Shown here piece after piece: positions 8,161-15,185 of a DNA stretch of 23,767 nucleotides. How positions within the stretch are numbered: position 1 is the first letter of the stretch; the number at the start of each line of letters is the position of its first letter. The position numbers were made by a program, and so were the translations under genes. Under the pieces are notes generated by a model that had not been told where the DNA came from, ran no database searches, and saw only the letters and a list, made by a program, of their open reading frames with translations. The DNA comes from an uncultured Lachnospiraceae bacterium (lineage in GTDB: Bacteria > Bacillota > Clostridia > Lachnospirales > Lachnospiraceae), in contig CAJUFE010000011.1 in assembly GCA_910585635.1 (NCBI GenBank), forward strand, positions 82,452-106,218. The letters run 5' to 3'.

Positions 8161-8413
8161 GATGGATGCCCCAAAAGGCTAGCCAGTTAAAGTAGCATAG
8201 GGAGGGGGCTGTCACAAAACGAACCCCGCTTTTGTCTGGGGAACGTCGGCGCTTAGCGAGGTCTTTTCGAGCTTAGCGTCCGCTTTTGTTTCCACGGAGC
8301 GAGAGCGTGGTGACGTTGTGACAGCCCCCTCCCGTAGCGGGTCCTTAGCCAATCTATAAAAGTAACGACAACATAAAGAAGATATCAGATGTCCGAAAGG
8401 CGGTGAACAGTGT
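7983..8413. other. Gene-free stretch between rsmB and rlmN
   Basis: This 431-base stretch is almost entirely the class A and class B repeats, which point in opposite directions and are separated by 39 bases (containing the palindrome GGCTAGCC at 8177-8184). After the class B element, 80 bases remain before rlmN; they contain TATAAA at 8355-8360 without a convincing -35. I see no terminator with a T tract and no supported small gene. Confidence 0.7.
8200..8333 (+). repeat. Structured intergenic repeat, class B, copy 1, with perfect 18-base terminal inverted repeats
   Basis: GGGAGGGGGCTGTCACAA (8200-8217) is the exact reverse complement of 8316-8333. Inside are: a hairpin CCCC/GGGG (8224-8227 with 8238-8241); an alternative inner stem AACGTC/GACGTT (8242-8247 with 8312-8317); a hairpin CGCTTAGC/GCTTAGCG with one T-T mismatch (8250-8257 with 8271-8278); and CCAC-GGA-GC-GAGA-GC-GTGG (8292-8310) with a GAGA tetraloop. 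The last two match the core of the class A elements. GTAGC flanks both ends (8192-8196 and 8334-8338), possibly a target duplication or part of the element. No anticodon arm or T-loop sequence makes it a tRNA. It lies 80 bases upstream of rlmN. Confidence 0.87.
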
Positions 8414-9454
8414 ATGGAGAAGCGTGATATCAAGTCGCTCACATTGGAGGAGCTGACCGAGGAGCTAAAAGCCCAGGGCTATCCGGCTTACCGTGGGAAA
8501 CAGATCTACCAGTGGCTCCATGTGAAGCTGGCGGAGAGCTTTGAGGAGATGACCGATCTTTCCAAGGATATGCGAAGGTCCCTTGCAGAGCGGTACCGGA
8601 TCGTCCAGCTAAAGCCGGTCCAGGTGCTGGTGTCCAAGGTGGACGGGACCAGGAAATATCTGTTCGCCCTGGAGGACGGCCATATCATCGAGAGCGTGTG
8701 GATGCGGTATAAGCATGGGGACTCCGTGTGCATCTCCTCCCAGGTGGGGTGCCGGATGGGATGCCGTTTTTGCGCGTCAACCCTGGACGGGCTGGAGAGG
8801 GACTTACGCCCCTCGGAGATGCTGGAGCAGGTCTATCAGATCCAGAAGGATACCGGGGAGCGCATCTCCCATGTGGTGGTGATGGGATCCGGCGAGCCCC
8901 TGGATAACCTGGAGGGCCTTCTGGCCTTTATCCGGCTCCTCTGCGGGCCGGAAGGCTTGAACATCAGCCAGCGGAACATCACGGTCTCCACCTGCGGCCT
9001 TGTGCCGGAGATCTTGCGGCTCTCGGAGGAAGGGCTGCAGATCACGCTGGCCTTATCCCTCCACGCACCGGACGATGAGGTCCGTGAGAGGCTGATGCCG
9101 ATCGCGAAAAGATACCCTTTGCAGGAGGTCTTAGATGCGTGCCAGAGGTACTTCCAGACTACCGGGCGGAGGCTCACCTTTGAGTATAGTCTGATCAAGG
9201 GGGAAAACGACAGCCCGGGCCATGCCCACGCCCTTGCCAGGCTCTTAAAGGACCAGCATGGCCATGTGAACCTGATCCCGGTGAACCCGGTCAAGGAGAG
9301 GGGCTTAGCACAGCCTGACAAGAAAAGGATCGATGCTTTCAAAAATATACTTGAAAAAAGCGGGATCAATGTTACTATAAGAAGGGAGATGGGCCGCGAC
9401 ATCAATGGAGCCTGCGGACAGCTCAGGAAGAGTTTTCTCCAGAAGATGGGATGA
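8414..9454 (+). CDS. rlmN: Dual-specificity 23S rRNA/tRNA adenine-C2 methyltransferase RlmN
   Basis: Radical-SAM methyltransferase that makes m2A2503 in 23S rRNA and m2A37 in some tRNAs. The 346-residue protein shows an N-terminal helical domain (LTLEELTEELKAQGYPAYRGKQIYQWLH), the radical-SAM cluster motif CRMGCRFC (C113, C117, C120), GSGEPLDN, SLHAPDDEVRERLMP, and the C-terminal GACGQLR whose Cys (C334) matches the methyl-accepting/resolving cysteine of the family. Length is normal. The ATG at 8414 follows AAAGGCGGTGA. Its stop lies just before the stp start, so rlmN, stp and prkC form one transcription unit, as in many Firmicutes. Confidence 0.97.
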   Translation: MEKRDIKSLTLEELTEELKAQGYPAYRGKQIYQWLHVKLAESFEEMTDLSKDMRRSLAERYRIVQLKPVQVLVSKVDGTRKYLFALEDGHIIESVWMRYKHGDSVCISSQVGCRMGCRFCASTLDGLERDLRPSEMLEQVYQIQKDTGERISHVVVMGSGEPLDNLEGLLAFIRLLCGPEGLNISQRNITVSTCGLVPEILRLSEEGLQITLALSLHAPDDEVRERLMPIAKRYPLQEVLDACQRYFQTTGRRLTFEYSLIKGENDSPGHAHALARLLKDQHGHVNLIPVNPVKERGLAQPDKKRIDAFKNILEKSGINVTIRREMGRDINGACGQLRKSFLQKMG

Positions 9455-9468
9455 AGGGAGGTGGTCCG

Positions 9469-10215
9469 GTGCAGGCAGTCGGAAGGACGGACCAGGGGAT
9501 GGTCCGGGAGGTCAACCAGGATTACATCTTTACATCGACGATGCCGGTAGGTCCGCTGCCCGATCTTTTTCTGGTAGCGGACGGGATGGGAGGGCACCAG
9601 GCAGGTGACTTTGCGTCTCGTTTCCTGGTACAGAACCTGGTCCGGATCATTCGGGGGACTATCCGTGGAACGCCGGCGATCAAGTGCCTGCGTGAGGGGA
9701 TCCAGATCGCCAACGGATTGCTCTATGAGAAGGCGAGCAAAGACGCGAAGCTGAGCGGCATGGGGACCACGCTGGTAGCGGCGGTGGTCAAGGACCAGAC
9801 CCTTTATGTGGCTAATGTGGGCGACAGCCGCCTGTATGTGATCGGCAAAGAGATCAGGCAGATCACCAGGGACCACTCATATGTGGAAGAGATGGTGGCA
9901 TTAGGGCGCATGCGCCGCGACAGTGAGGCGTATAAGCAGAATAAAAATATCATCACCAGAGCGCTAGGTACCGCAGAAAGGGTTTATGCGGATTTTTTTG
10001 AGGTTGAGCTGAGAGAGGGGGACCAGTTCCTGCTCTGCTCAGATGGTCTCACCAATATGGTGGAGGATAAGACCATACAGAAGATCGTGAAAAATTCCCC
10101 GTCAACGGAGGCGGCCGTCAGGATCTTGATCGACCGGGCTAATGGGAACGGAGGGTCAGATAATATATCGGCTGTTCTGGTCAACCCGAAAGGAAGAGGG
10201 GTGGAGCCATGCTGA
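9469..10215 (+). CDS. stp: PP2C-family Ser/Thr protein phosphatase (Stp/PrpC)
   Basis: Metal-dependent phosphatase that reverses phosphorylation by the neighbouring PASTA kinase. PP2C motifs: GRTDQGMVREVNQD (metal Asp region), VADGMGGHQAGD (D38, G39), GMGTTLVAAVV, NVGDSRLYVI, ITRDHSYVEEMV, LCSDGLTNMV and GGSDNISAVLV. I chose GTG 9469 because AAGGGAGGT at 9454-9462 is ideally spaced for it and the product then begins MQAVGRTDQG, like family members. An in-frame ATG at 9451 would add six residues but would place that ribosome site inside the gene. The result is 248 residues. Its stop overlaps the prkC start by seven bases (ATGCTGA), indicating coupled translation. Confidence 0.95.
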   Translation: MQAVGRTDQGMVREVNQDYIFTSTMPVGPLPDLFLVADGMGGHQAGDFASRFLVQNLVRIIRGTIRGTPAIKCLREGIQIANGLLYEKASKDAKLSGMGTTLVAAVVKDQTLYVANVGDSRLYVIGKEIRQITRDHSYVEEMVALGRMRRDSEAYKQNKNIITRALGTAERVYADFFEVELREGDQFLLCSDGLTNMVEDKTIQKIVKNSPSTEAAVRILIDRANGNGGSDNISAVLVNPKGRGVEPC

Positions 10216-12410
10216 GACCAGGGATGTATCTCCAGGAGCGTTATGAGATCATAGAGAAGATCGGCTCAGGCGGCATGGCGGATGTGTTCAAGGCACAGTG
10301 CCATACCCTCAACCGTTTGGTGGCGGTCAAGGTTTTAAAAGAAGAGTTCTGCAGGAAAGCAGGGTTCGTGGAGCATTTTAAGATGGAGGCTCAGGCGGCG
10401 GCGTGCCTGGCCCACCCCAATATCGTCAATGTCTATGACGTCATCGACGAGGGGGATCTCCATTACATCATCATGGAATTGATCGAGGGGATCACCTTAA
10501 AGAGCTATATCGCCAACAAAGGCTGTCTGGAGGTGAAGGAGACCATCGGCATCGCGATCCAGGTGGCCCAGGGGATGTCGGCGGCCCATCAGCAGGGGAT
10601 CGTCCACCGGGATATCAAGCCCCAGAACATCATCATCTCCAAGGACGGGAAGGTGAAGGTGGCGGATTTTGGGATCGCCAGGATCCTCGCCTTTGCAGGG
10701 CAGGATACCAGCGCGGTGGGCTCAGTCCACTATATCTCCCCGGAGCAAGCCCGAGGAGAGGCCGTGGATGCCAGGAGCGATATCTATTCGTTAGGGATCA
10801 CCATGTTCGAGATGGTCACGGGCCGTCTCCCCTTTGACGGGGAGAACTTGTTCACAGTGGCTATGGCCCATCAAAAGGACCCGATCGCCTCCCCTAAGGA
10901 GGAGAACCCGGATATCCCGGAGTGTCTGGAGGAGATCATCCTGACCTGTACGGAGAAGCGTCCCGAGGACCGCTATCATACAGCCGAGGAGGTGATCACC
11001 GACCTGCGGCGGGCGCTGATCAACCCGCAAGACGTGATCTTTGAGTCCTTTGGCCGAAAGGCGTGGCAGAAGGAGCGGCCGGACCATGAGGCAGGAGGAG
11101 AGGGCCAGAGCCGTGAGGATGGAGCCGGGAGCACAGGCGAGAGCGGTCTCGGTCAGGTCTTTGCCCAGGAGCGTATGGAGCAGCCGGTGGAGGAGCCGGT
11201 GAGGGGGACGAAAAAGCGCGTGGCAGAAGGAAAGGGCCGTGGCGGCCAGGGGTCGCAAAGGCCCAGGATCGGGCGGTCCGATGACATCACCCATCAGCTG
11301 GAGAGGATCTTTGCCGTTTCCGGGGTGGTGGCGGCTGTGATGATCGCGGCCGTGCTCCTGATCGTGGCGATCCGGCTGGGCGACCTGTTCCATCTCGGGA
11401 GTCCCGTAAAGGACACGGACGAGCCCACAAAGGGTACGGTGGGCCAGGTGACCACGGCAGCGCTGGCAGAAGGCCAGGCGGCGATGCCAAACCTCCTGAC
11501 CAAGCCCCTCCCCATGACGGAGGAGGAGGCCAGGGAGACCCTGGAAGGAAGCGGTCTTAAGATGGCGGTCAGCAGTGTGGAAAACTCTAATGAGATCCCC
11601 GAGGGCTATGTCATGGCCCAGGAGTATCCGGAGGGGACCATCCTGGAGAAGGGGACGGTGGTCAATGTCAAGGTGAGCAAGGGCAGCGGCAATATCAACC
11701 TGGACGGCTTAGATCTGGCCGGAGTGGAGCAGCAGGAGGCGATCCGGCGGCTGCAGGAGAGGGGGCTGGTGGTGTCGGTGACAGAGGACTACAGCGATAC
11801 GGTCCCGGCCGGCAGCGTGATCGGCTACGAACCGGCAGAACCCAGAGAGGGAGAGACCGTGACCCTTCTGGTCAGCAAGGGCCTGGCCCCCGGCCCGGTG
11901 CCGGATGTGACCGGTCTGCTCCCGGAGGCGGCAGATGCCGCTCTGCTGGCTGCAGGCTTCCTGCCGGAGATGGCAGGAGAGGAGTACAGCGACGAGGTGG
12001 AGGAGGGGCTGGCCTTTGGCCAGACCGCCCCGGCAGGGCTCCCCTATCAGCGGGGGCTGCCCATCCAGTACTATGTCAGCCTGGGGCCGGAGGAGACGAT
12101 GATCGGGACGACCCGGTATGTGGCGTCGATCGACAAGCAGTATAACCTGAGCCTGGACTTTGGACCCGGCTCCTCCCAGACCAGTGTGCGGGTGGTGATC
12201 CGCCTGCGCCAGGAGGTGAACGGGCGGGCGGTGTTCAAAGATCTGGTGGAGCCCAGAGAGGTAGTGGGCGATACGGTCATCCCCGTCTCCTTCTCCAGGA
12301 TCGAGGGGGCCGACGGGGTCGATGAAGGCTTTGTGGAGGTGGTGGATCTGGATGCTAATAAGATCCTGGTCTCCTATCCGGTGTCCTTCTTTAAGACCGA
12401 GAGCCCGTGA
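10209..12410 (+). CDS. prkC: PASTA-domain Ser/Thr protein kinase (PrkC/Stk1 family)
   Basis: Membrane eukaryotic-type kinase that senses cell-wall fragments or lipid II and controls wall synthesis, division and dormancy exit. Of 733 residues, the kinase domain occupies about 12-275: glycine loop GSGGMADVF, ATP lysine K41, catalytic HRDIKPQN (D135), DFG at 153-155, activation segment SAVGSVHYISPEQA. A charged, low-complexity cytosolic linker follows (about 290-365). A single membrane helix lies at about 367-391. Three PASTA repeats start near residues 426, 493 and 565, and an extra beta-rich tail of about 100 residues closes the protein. The extracellular part follows the membrane helix, as expected for type I topology with the kinase inside. 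Translationally coupled to stp. Confidence 0.96.
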   Translation: MLRPGMYLQERYEIIEKIGSGGMADVFKAQCHTLNRLVAVKVLKEEFCRKAGFVEHFKMEAQAAACLAHPNIVNVYDVIDEGDLHYIIMELIEGITLKSYIANKGCLEVKETIGIAIQVAQGMSAAHQQGIVHRDIKPQNIIISKDGKVKVADFGIARILAFAGQDTSAVGSVHYISPEQARGEAVDARSDIYSLGITMFEMVTGRLPFDGENLFTVAMAHQKDPIASPKEENPDIPECLEEIILTCTEKRPEDRYHTAEEVITDLRRALINPQDVIFESFGRKAWQKERPDHEAGGEGQSREDGAGSTGESGLGQVFAQERMEQPVEEPVRGTKKRVAEGKGRGGQGSQRPRIGRSDDITHQLERIFAVSGVVAAVMIAAVLLIVAIRLGDLFHLGSPVKDTDEPTKGTVGQVTTAALAEGQAAMPNLLTKPLPMTEEEARETLEGSGLKMAVSSVENSNEIPEGYVMAQEYPEGTILEKGTVVNVKVSKGSGNINLDGLDLAGVEQQEAIRRLQERGLVVSVTEDYSDTVPAGSVIGYEPAEPREGETVTLLVSKGLAPGPVPDVTGLLPEAADAALLAAGFLPEMAGEEYSDEVEEGLAFGQTAPAGLPYQRGLPIQYYVSLGPEETMIGTTRYVASIDKQYNLSLDFGPGSSQTSVRVVIRLRQEVNGRAVFKDLVEPREVVGDTVIPVSFSRIEGADGVDEGFVEVVDLDANKILVSYPVSFFKTESP

Positions 12411-12478
12411 CCGTCCGGCGGATAACATCTTTAGCGCTCCTGAACGGTCACACTTGGCGGATACAGCTGGCAGAGAGC

Positions 12479-12538
12479 ATGACAGAGGAGAGCAGGACAG
12501 AGGAAAGCATGACAGAGGAGAGCAAGACAGGAAAGATC
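12479..12538 (+). repeat. 15-base repeats duplicating the rsgA start region
   Basis: Four consecutive 15-base units begin at 12479: ATGACAGAGGAGAGC, AGGACAGAGGAAAGC, ATGACAGAGGAGAGC and the diverged AAGACAGGAAAGATC. They encode MTEES, RTEES, MTEES, KTGKI in the rsgA frame. Units carry a purine-rich GAGGA(G/A)A and an ATG, so the array makes two in-frame start codons (12479 and 12509). Confidence 0.85.
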
Positions 12539-13402
12539 ATAAAAGGGATCGCGGGGTTTTATTATGTCCATGACGGAAAGAAGGATGTCTATGCCTGCAA
12601 GGCGAAAGGGATCTTCCGTAACCGAAAGATCAAGCCGCTGGTGGGCGATGATGTGCGGTTCACGGTATTGGACGAGACAGATAAGGAGGGGAACGTAGAG
12701 GAGATCCTCCCAAGGAAAAATGCCCTGATCCGGCCGGCGGTAGCGAATGTGGACCAGGCCCTGGTGGTATTTGCCGCCGCGGAGCCGGAGCCCAACTTAA
12801 ACCTCCTAGACCGGTTCCTGGTGATGATGGAGCGCGCCGGCGTGCCGGTCACGATCTGCTTCAACAAGCTGGATCTTTGTCCGGAGGGGAAGGCAGAGGC
12901 TTATCAAAAGCTCTACCAGGACGCCGGTTATCCGGTGGAGCTGATCAGTGCAAGAGACGGCTGGGGCGTGGAGCGGGTCCGGGAGCTGATCCGGGGGAAG
13001 ACCACGGTATTAGCCGGTCCCTCCGGCGTGGGGAAATCCTCCCTGACCAATCGCTTCCAGCCTGAGGCCGGGATGGAGATCGGGGCGGTCAGCGAGAAGA
13101 TCAAGCGGGGAAAGCATACCACACGCCATTCCCAGCTCTTTCTCGTAGAAGAGGATACCTTCATGCTGGATACCCCCGGCTTCAGTTCCATGTATGTGGA
13201 TGATATGGAGCCAGAGGACCTAAAAGACTATTTCCCGGAATTTGCCCTTTACGCGGCAGACTGTAGATTCTTAGGCTGCGTCCATATAGGGGAGAAGGTG
13301 TGCGGCGTGAAAGCCGCGGTGGAGGAAGGGAAGATCGGCGGCAGCCGATATGAGGACTACAGGCTGCTCTATCAAGAGCTAAAAGAAAAAAGGAGATATT
13401 GA
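12509..13402 (+). CDS. rsgA: Small ribosomal subunit biogenesis GTPase RsgA
   Basis: Circularly permuted GTPase that checks late 30S maturation. Order seen: OB-fold (IIKGIAGFYYVHDGKKDVYACKAKG is the N-terminal strand region), G4 NKLD (119-122), G1 GPSGVGKSS (170-178), RGKHTTRHSQLF switch region, G3 DTPGFSS, and the zinc knuckle C252-x4-C257-x-H259-x5-C265. The in-frame ATG 12509 gives 297 residues, the usual length, and has GAGGAAA just upstream. ATG 12479 would add ten repeat-derived residues, and a GTG at 12407 would overlap prkC; neither resembles family N termini. It follows prkC by about 98 bases. The stop is two bases from the rpe ATG, so the genes are cotranscribed. Confidence 0.95.
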   Translation: MTEESKTGKIIKGIAGFYYVHDGKKDVYACKAKGIFRNRKIKPLVGDDVRFTVLDETDKEGNVEEILPRKNALIRPAVANVDQALVVFAAAEPEPNLNLLDRFLVMMERAGVPVTICFNKLDLCPEGKAEAYQKLYQDAGYPVELISARDGWGVERVRELIRGKTTVLAGPSGVGKSSLTNRFQPEAGMEIGAVSEKIKRGKHTTRHSQLFLVEEDTFMLDTPGFSSMYVDDMEPEDLKDYFPEFALYAADCRFLGCVHIGEKVCGVKAAVEEGKIGGSRYEDYRLLYQELKEKRRY

Positions 13403-13404
13403 CC

Positions 13405-14076
13405 ATGTATATATTGGCGCCCTCCCTGTTGGGAGCAGACTTTTCCAGGCTGGAGCCCATGATCAGAGCCACCAGCGAGGCAGGAGCCCAGTACCTCCAT
13501 CTGGATGTGATGGACGGTGCGTTCGTTCCCAGCATCTCCTTCGGGATGCCCCTGATCGCCTCGATCCGGAAATGCTCAGATCAGATCTTTGATGTCCATA
13601 TGATGGTCCAGGAGCCGGGGCGTTATGTGGCGGATATGAAAAAGGCCGGAGCCGATCTGATCTGCGTCCATCAGGAGGCCTGTATCCATCTAGATCGGAC
13701 CATCAGTCAGATCCGGGAGGCCGGCGCCATGGCGGGGGTGGCCTTAAACCCGGCCACGCCGATCTCTACACTAGACTGTGTCTTAGATCAGGTGGATATG
13801 GTGCTGCTCATGTCCGTGAACCCAGGCTTTGGCGGCCAGAAGTTCATCCCTTATACCCTGGAGAAGATCCGCTGTCTGAAAAAGACCTTGACAAAGAGAG
13901 GGCTCAAGACCCATATCCAGGTAGACGGCGGGGTGACCCTGGAAAATGCCGGGGAGCTCTTTGAGGCGGGCGCAGATATCCTGGTGGCCGGTTCTGCCGT
14001 CTTTAAAGGCGACCCGGCGGCCAATACCCGCGCATTCCTGGAGTTATTTGCCCGGTACGAGGCGGGACGCCCATGA
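13405..14076 (+). CDS. rpe: Ribulose-phosphate 3-epimerase
   Basis: Interconverts ribulose 5-phosphate and xylulose 5-phosphate in the pentose phosphate pathway. TIM-barrel with the family pattern: MYILAPSLLGADF at the N terminus (S7), HLDVMDGAFVPS (H32, D34), FDVHMMV, LMSVNPGFGGQKF and IQVDGGVTLENA (catalytic Asp), then phosphate-binding AGSAVF. FVPS replaces the common FVPN. The ATG at 13405 is chosen over an in-frame TTG at 13399 because AAGGAG at 13389-13394 fits it and the protein then starts as family members do. 223 residues, normal. It overlaps thiN by four bases (ATGA). Confidence 0.96.
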   Translation: MYILAPSLLGADFSRLEPMIRATSEAGAQYLHLDVMDGAFVPSISFGMPLIASIRKCSDQIFDVHMMVQEPGRYVADMKKAGADLICVHQEACIHLDRTISQIREAGAMAGVALNPATPISTLDCVLDQVDMVLLMSVNPGFGGQKFIPYTLEKIRCLKKTLTKRGLKTHIQVDGGVTLENAGELFEAGADILVAGSAVFKGDPAANTRAFLELFARYEAGRP

Positions 14077-14726
14077 AGAAGACATGTCTGATCATCACCG
14101 GCGGAGAGATCGATCTGGACTTTGCCGGCGGCTTTTGCAAGAGCCATCCCTTTGATAAGCTGATCGCGGTGGACGGCGGGCTGGCCCCGGTGAAGGCCCT
14201 GGGGCTGGTCCCGGATATGATCGTGGGCGACCTGGACACGGCAGAGCCTTCTCTGGTGGAGGCCTTCAAAGAGTTCCCCTACATCATCTGGGATATCCAT
14301 GCGCCGGAAAAGGACGAGACCGATACAGAGCTGGCCCTCAGGAAGGCCATGGCCAGCGGATGCACCCATATCACCATCCTTGGGGCCACCGGAGGCCGCT
14401 TCGACCATATGCTGGCGAACGTATTCCTGCTCTATGGCTGCCTCCAGAAGGGGGTAAAAGCCTGCATCCTGGACCGGCAGGACAAGATCTACCTGATCGA
14501 GGATACCGCTGCTTTTTCGAGGTCTGGGCAGTGGGGGAAGTATATCTCCTTCCTGCCTCTGTTAGGGGAGATACGGGGGATCACATTGGAAGGGTTTAAA
14601 TATCCGCTGGAGGACTATACCCTTAAGATGGGGAGCAGCCGGTGCATCAGCAATGAGCTGGTGGAGGAGACGGGGCGGATACACATCCGGGAGGGGGTGG
14701 CGATCTGCGTGGAGTCGAGGGATTAA
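14073..14726 (+). CDS. thiN: Thiamine pyrophosphokinase
   Basis: Transfers pyrophosphate from ATP to thiamine, giving thiamine diphosphate, used by transketolase next to rpe chemistry. The 217-residue protein contains the acidic motifs IAVDGG, DMIVGDLDT and EKDETDTELAL that bind metal and ATP, then LGATGGRFDHMLANV, and the C-terminal beta-domain with GFKYPLEDYTLKMGSSRCISNEL, which contacts thiamine. Start by ATGA overlap with rpe. No TPP riboswitch is seen, consistent with its place inside a housekeeping operon. It is the last gene of the left cluster; a 459-base gene-free region follows. Confidence 0.95.
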   Translation: MKKTCLIITGGEIDLDFAGGFCKSHPFDKLIAVDGGLAPVKALGLVPDMIVGDLDTAEPSLVEAFKEFPYIIWDIHAPEKDETDTELALRKAMASGCTHITILGATGGRFDHMLANVFLLYGCLQKGVKACILDRQDKIYLIEDTAAFSRSGQWGKYISFLPLLGEIRGITLEGFKYPLEDYTLKMGSSRCISNELVEETGRIHIREGVAICVESRD

Positions 14727-14731
14727 AGCGG

Positions 14732-14803
14732 AGCGTGGAGAGTCACGATAAGGTCCGTTCCGGGAGGGGCATGTCATGTAAGAGGACGCGCTCTCCCTCC
14801 ACT
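14732..14803. repeat. Possible decayed relative of the structured repeats
   Basis: GGGAGGGGCATGTCATGTAA near 14762 resembles the class B terminus GGGAGGGGGCTGTCACAA, and GGACGCGCTCTCCCTCC near 14784 resembles the shared GGACGCGCTCTCGCTCC motif in reverse. GTGGAGAG (about 14734) can partly pair with CTCTCCCTCCAC (about 14790). The similarity is partial and may be chance. Confidence 0.35.
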
Positions 14804-14834
14804 ACTTTATGGCGGCTCTTTGGTCATACGGCAT

Positions 14835-15017
14835 GCCAGCCACCTAGTATCCGGAGACCCGGATCCCCCTAAGGGGACCCTAGCAGAACGCCGGTCCTTG
14901 GGCGCGGTCTTTTCGCGCCCTAGTACCGCTACGTTCTGGTCGGAGCGAGAGCGCGTCCCTGTGGGGGACCGGGCCTCCGGATGCGGACGGGGGACCGACT
15001 ATGCGCCTGCACCTATC
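14835..15017 (+). repeat. Structured intergenic repeat, class A, copy 2
   Basis: Second class A copy, 183 bases, opposite in orientation to copy 1. Outer arms 14847-14869 and 14963-14984 pair (ATCCGGAG/CTCCGGAT, then CCCGG/CCGGG, then TCCCCC/GGGGGA). The inner stem CAGAACG/CGTTCTG is perfect (14884-14890 with 14932-14938). CGGT/ACCG and the core hairpin CTTGGGCGCG/CGCGCCCTAG around GTCTTTT (14897-14923) follow inside it, making one long interrupted hairpin. GC-GAGA-GC lies at 14945-14952. The inner-stem sequence differs completely from copy 1 but remains complementary. It ends 168 bases before serS. Confidence 0.87.
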
Positions 15018-15100
15018 CAACAGCTGGCGTGGATATTAAAAGTAACAAGGATCAAAGCGGGGAAAAGTGGCAAAAAGACCTTTCCTTTACCAAAAAAGTG

Positions 15101-15109
15101 TGCTATGTT
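15101..15109 (+). promoter_or_regulatory. Candidate extended -10 element for serS
   Basis: TGCTATGTT has the TG-N-TATNNT form. The hexamer 17 bases upstream (TTTCCT, 15081-15086) is a poor -35. A transcript from here would begin only a few bases before the 15120-15147 hairpin. Confidence 0.35.
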
Positions 15110-15119
15110 TATTCCTAGC

Positions 15120-15147
15120 AAAATGCGCGGTCCTATATACGCATTTT
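15120..15147 (+). promoter_or_regulatory. Hairpin in the serS leader
   Basis: AAAATGCG (15120-15127) pairs perfectly with CGCATTTT (15140-15147) around a 12-base loop. There is no T tract after it, so it is not a clear terminator. It may stabilise the 5' end of the transcript or bind a regulator. It sits where many Firmicutes carry a serine T-box, but the T-box consensus is missing. Confidence 0.5.
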
Positions 15148-15185
15148 GACCCAGTGATAAGGAGATACCAGGAGGGAAAAAGATC

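Larger units (their letters stand above)
14727..15185. other. Gene-free stretch between thiN and serS
   Basis: This 459-base region holds a possible decayed repeat (14732-14803), the complete class A repeat copy 2 (14835-15017), a weak promoter candidate (TG-C-TATGTT at 15101-15109), an 8-base-pair hairpin (15120-15147) and the serS ribosome site. I find no supported protein, no T-tract terminator after thiN, and no T-box motif. Confidence 0.7.

Noticed and set aside
8200..8333. tRNA-like gene because the element folds into several arms
   Set aside because: No acceptor-length stem, no T-loop GTTCGA-type sequence and no anticodon arm of proper size; the outer stem is 18 pairs.
13399..13404. 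TTG start for rpe
   Set aside because: The ATG at 13405 is better spaced from AAGGAG and gives the family N terminus MYILAPS.
14727..14760. TPP riboswitch linked to thiN
   Set aside because: No CTGAGA-type core either before or after the gene; thiN starts by overlap with rpe.
7964..15017. CRISPR array
   Set aside because: Copies are few, far apart, in both orientations and internally palindromic; there are no regular spacers.
8355..15045. TAAAAGTAAC shared downstream of the repeats (near 8358 and 15037)
   Set aside because: A 10-mer at similar distance after two elements is suggestive, but with only two cases and no further match it may be chance.
15018..15185. T-box riboswitch before serS
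   Set aside because: The conserved T-box sequence and a following terminator are absent; only one 8-pair hairpin is seen.
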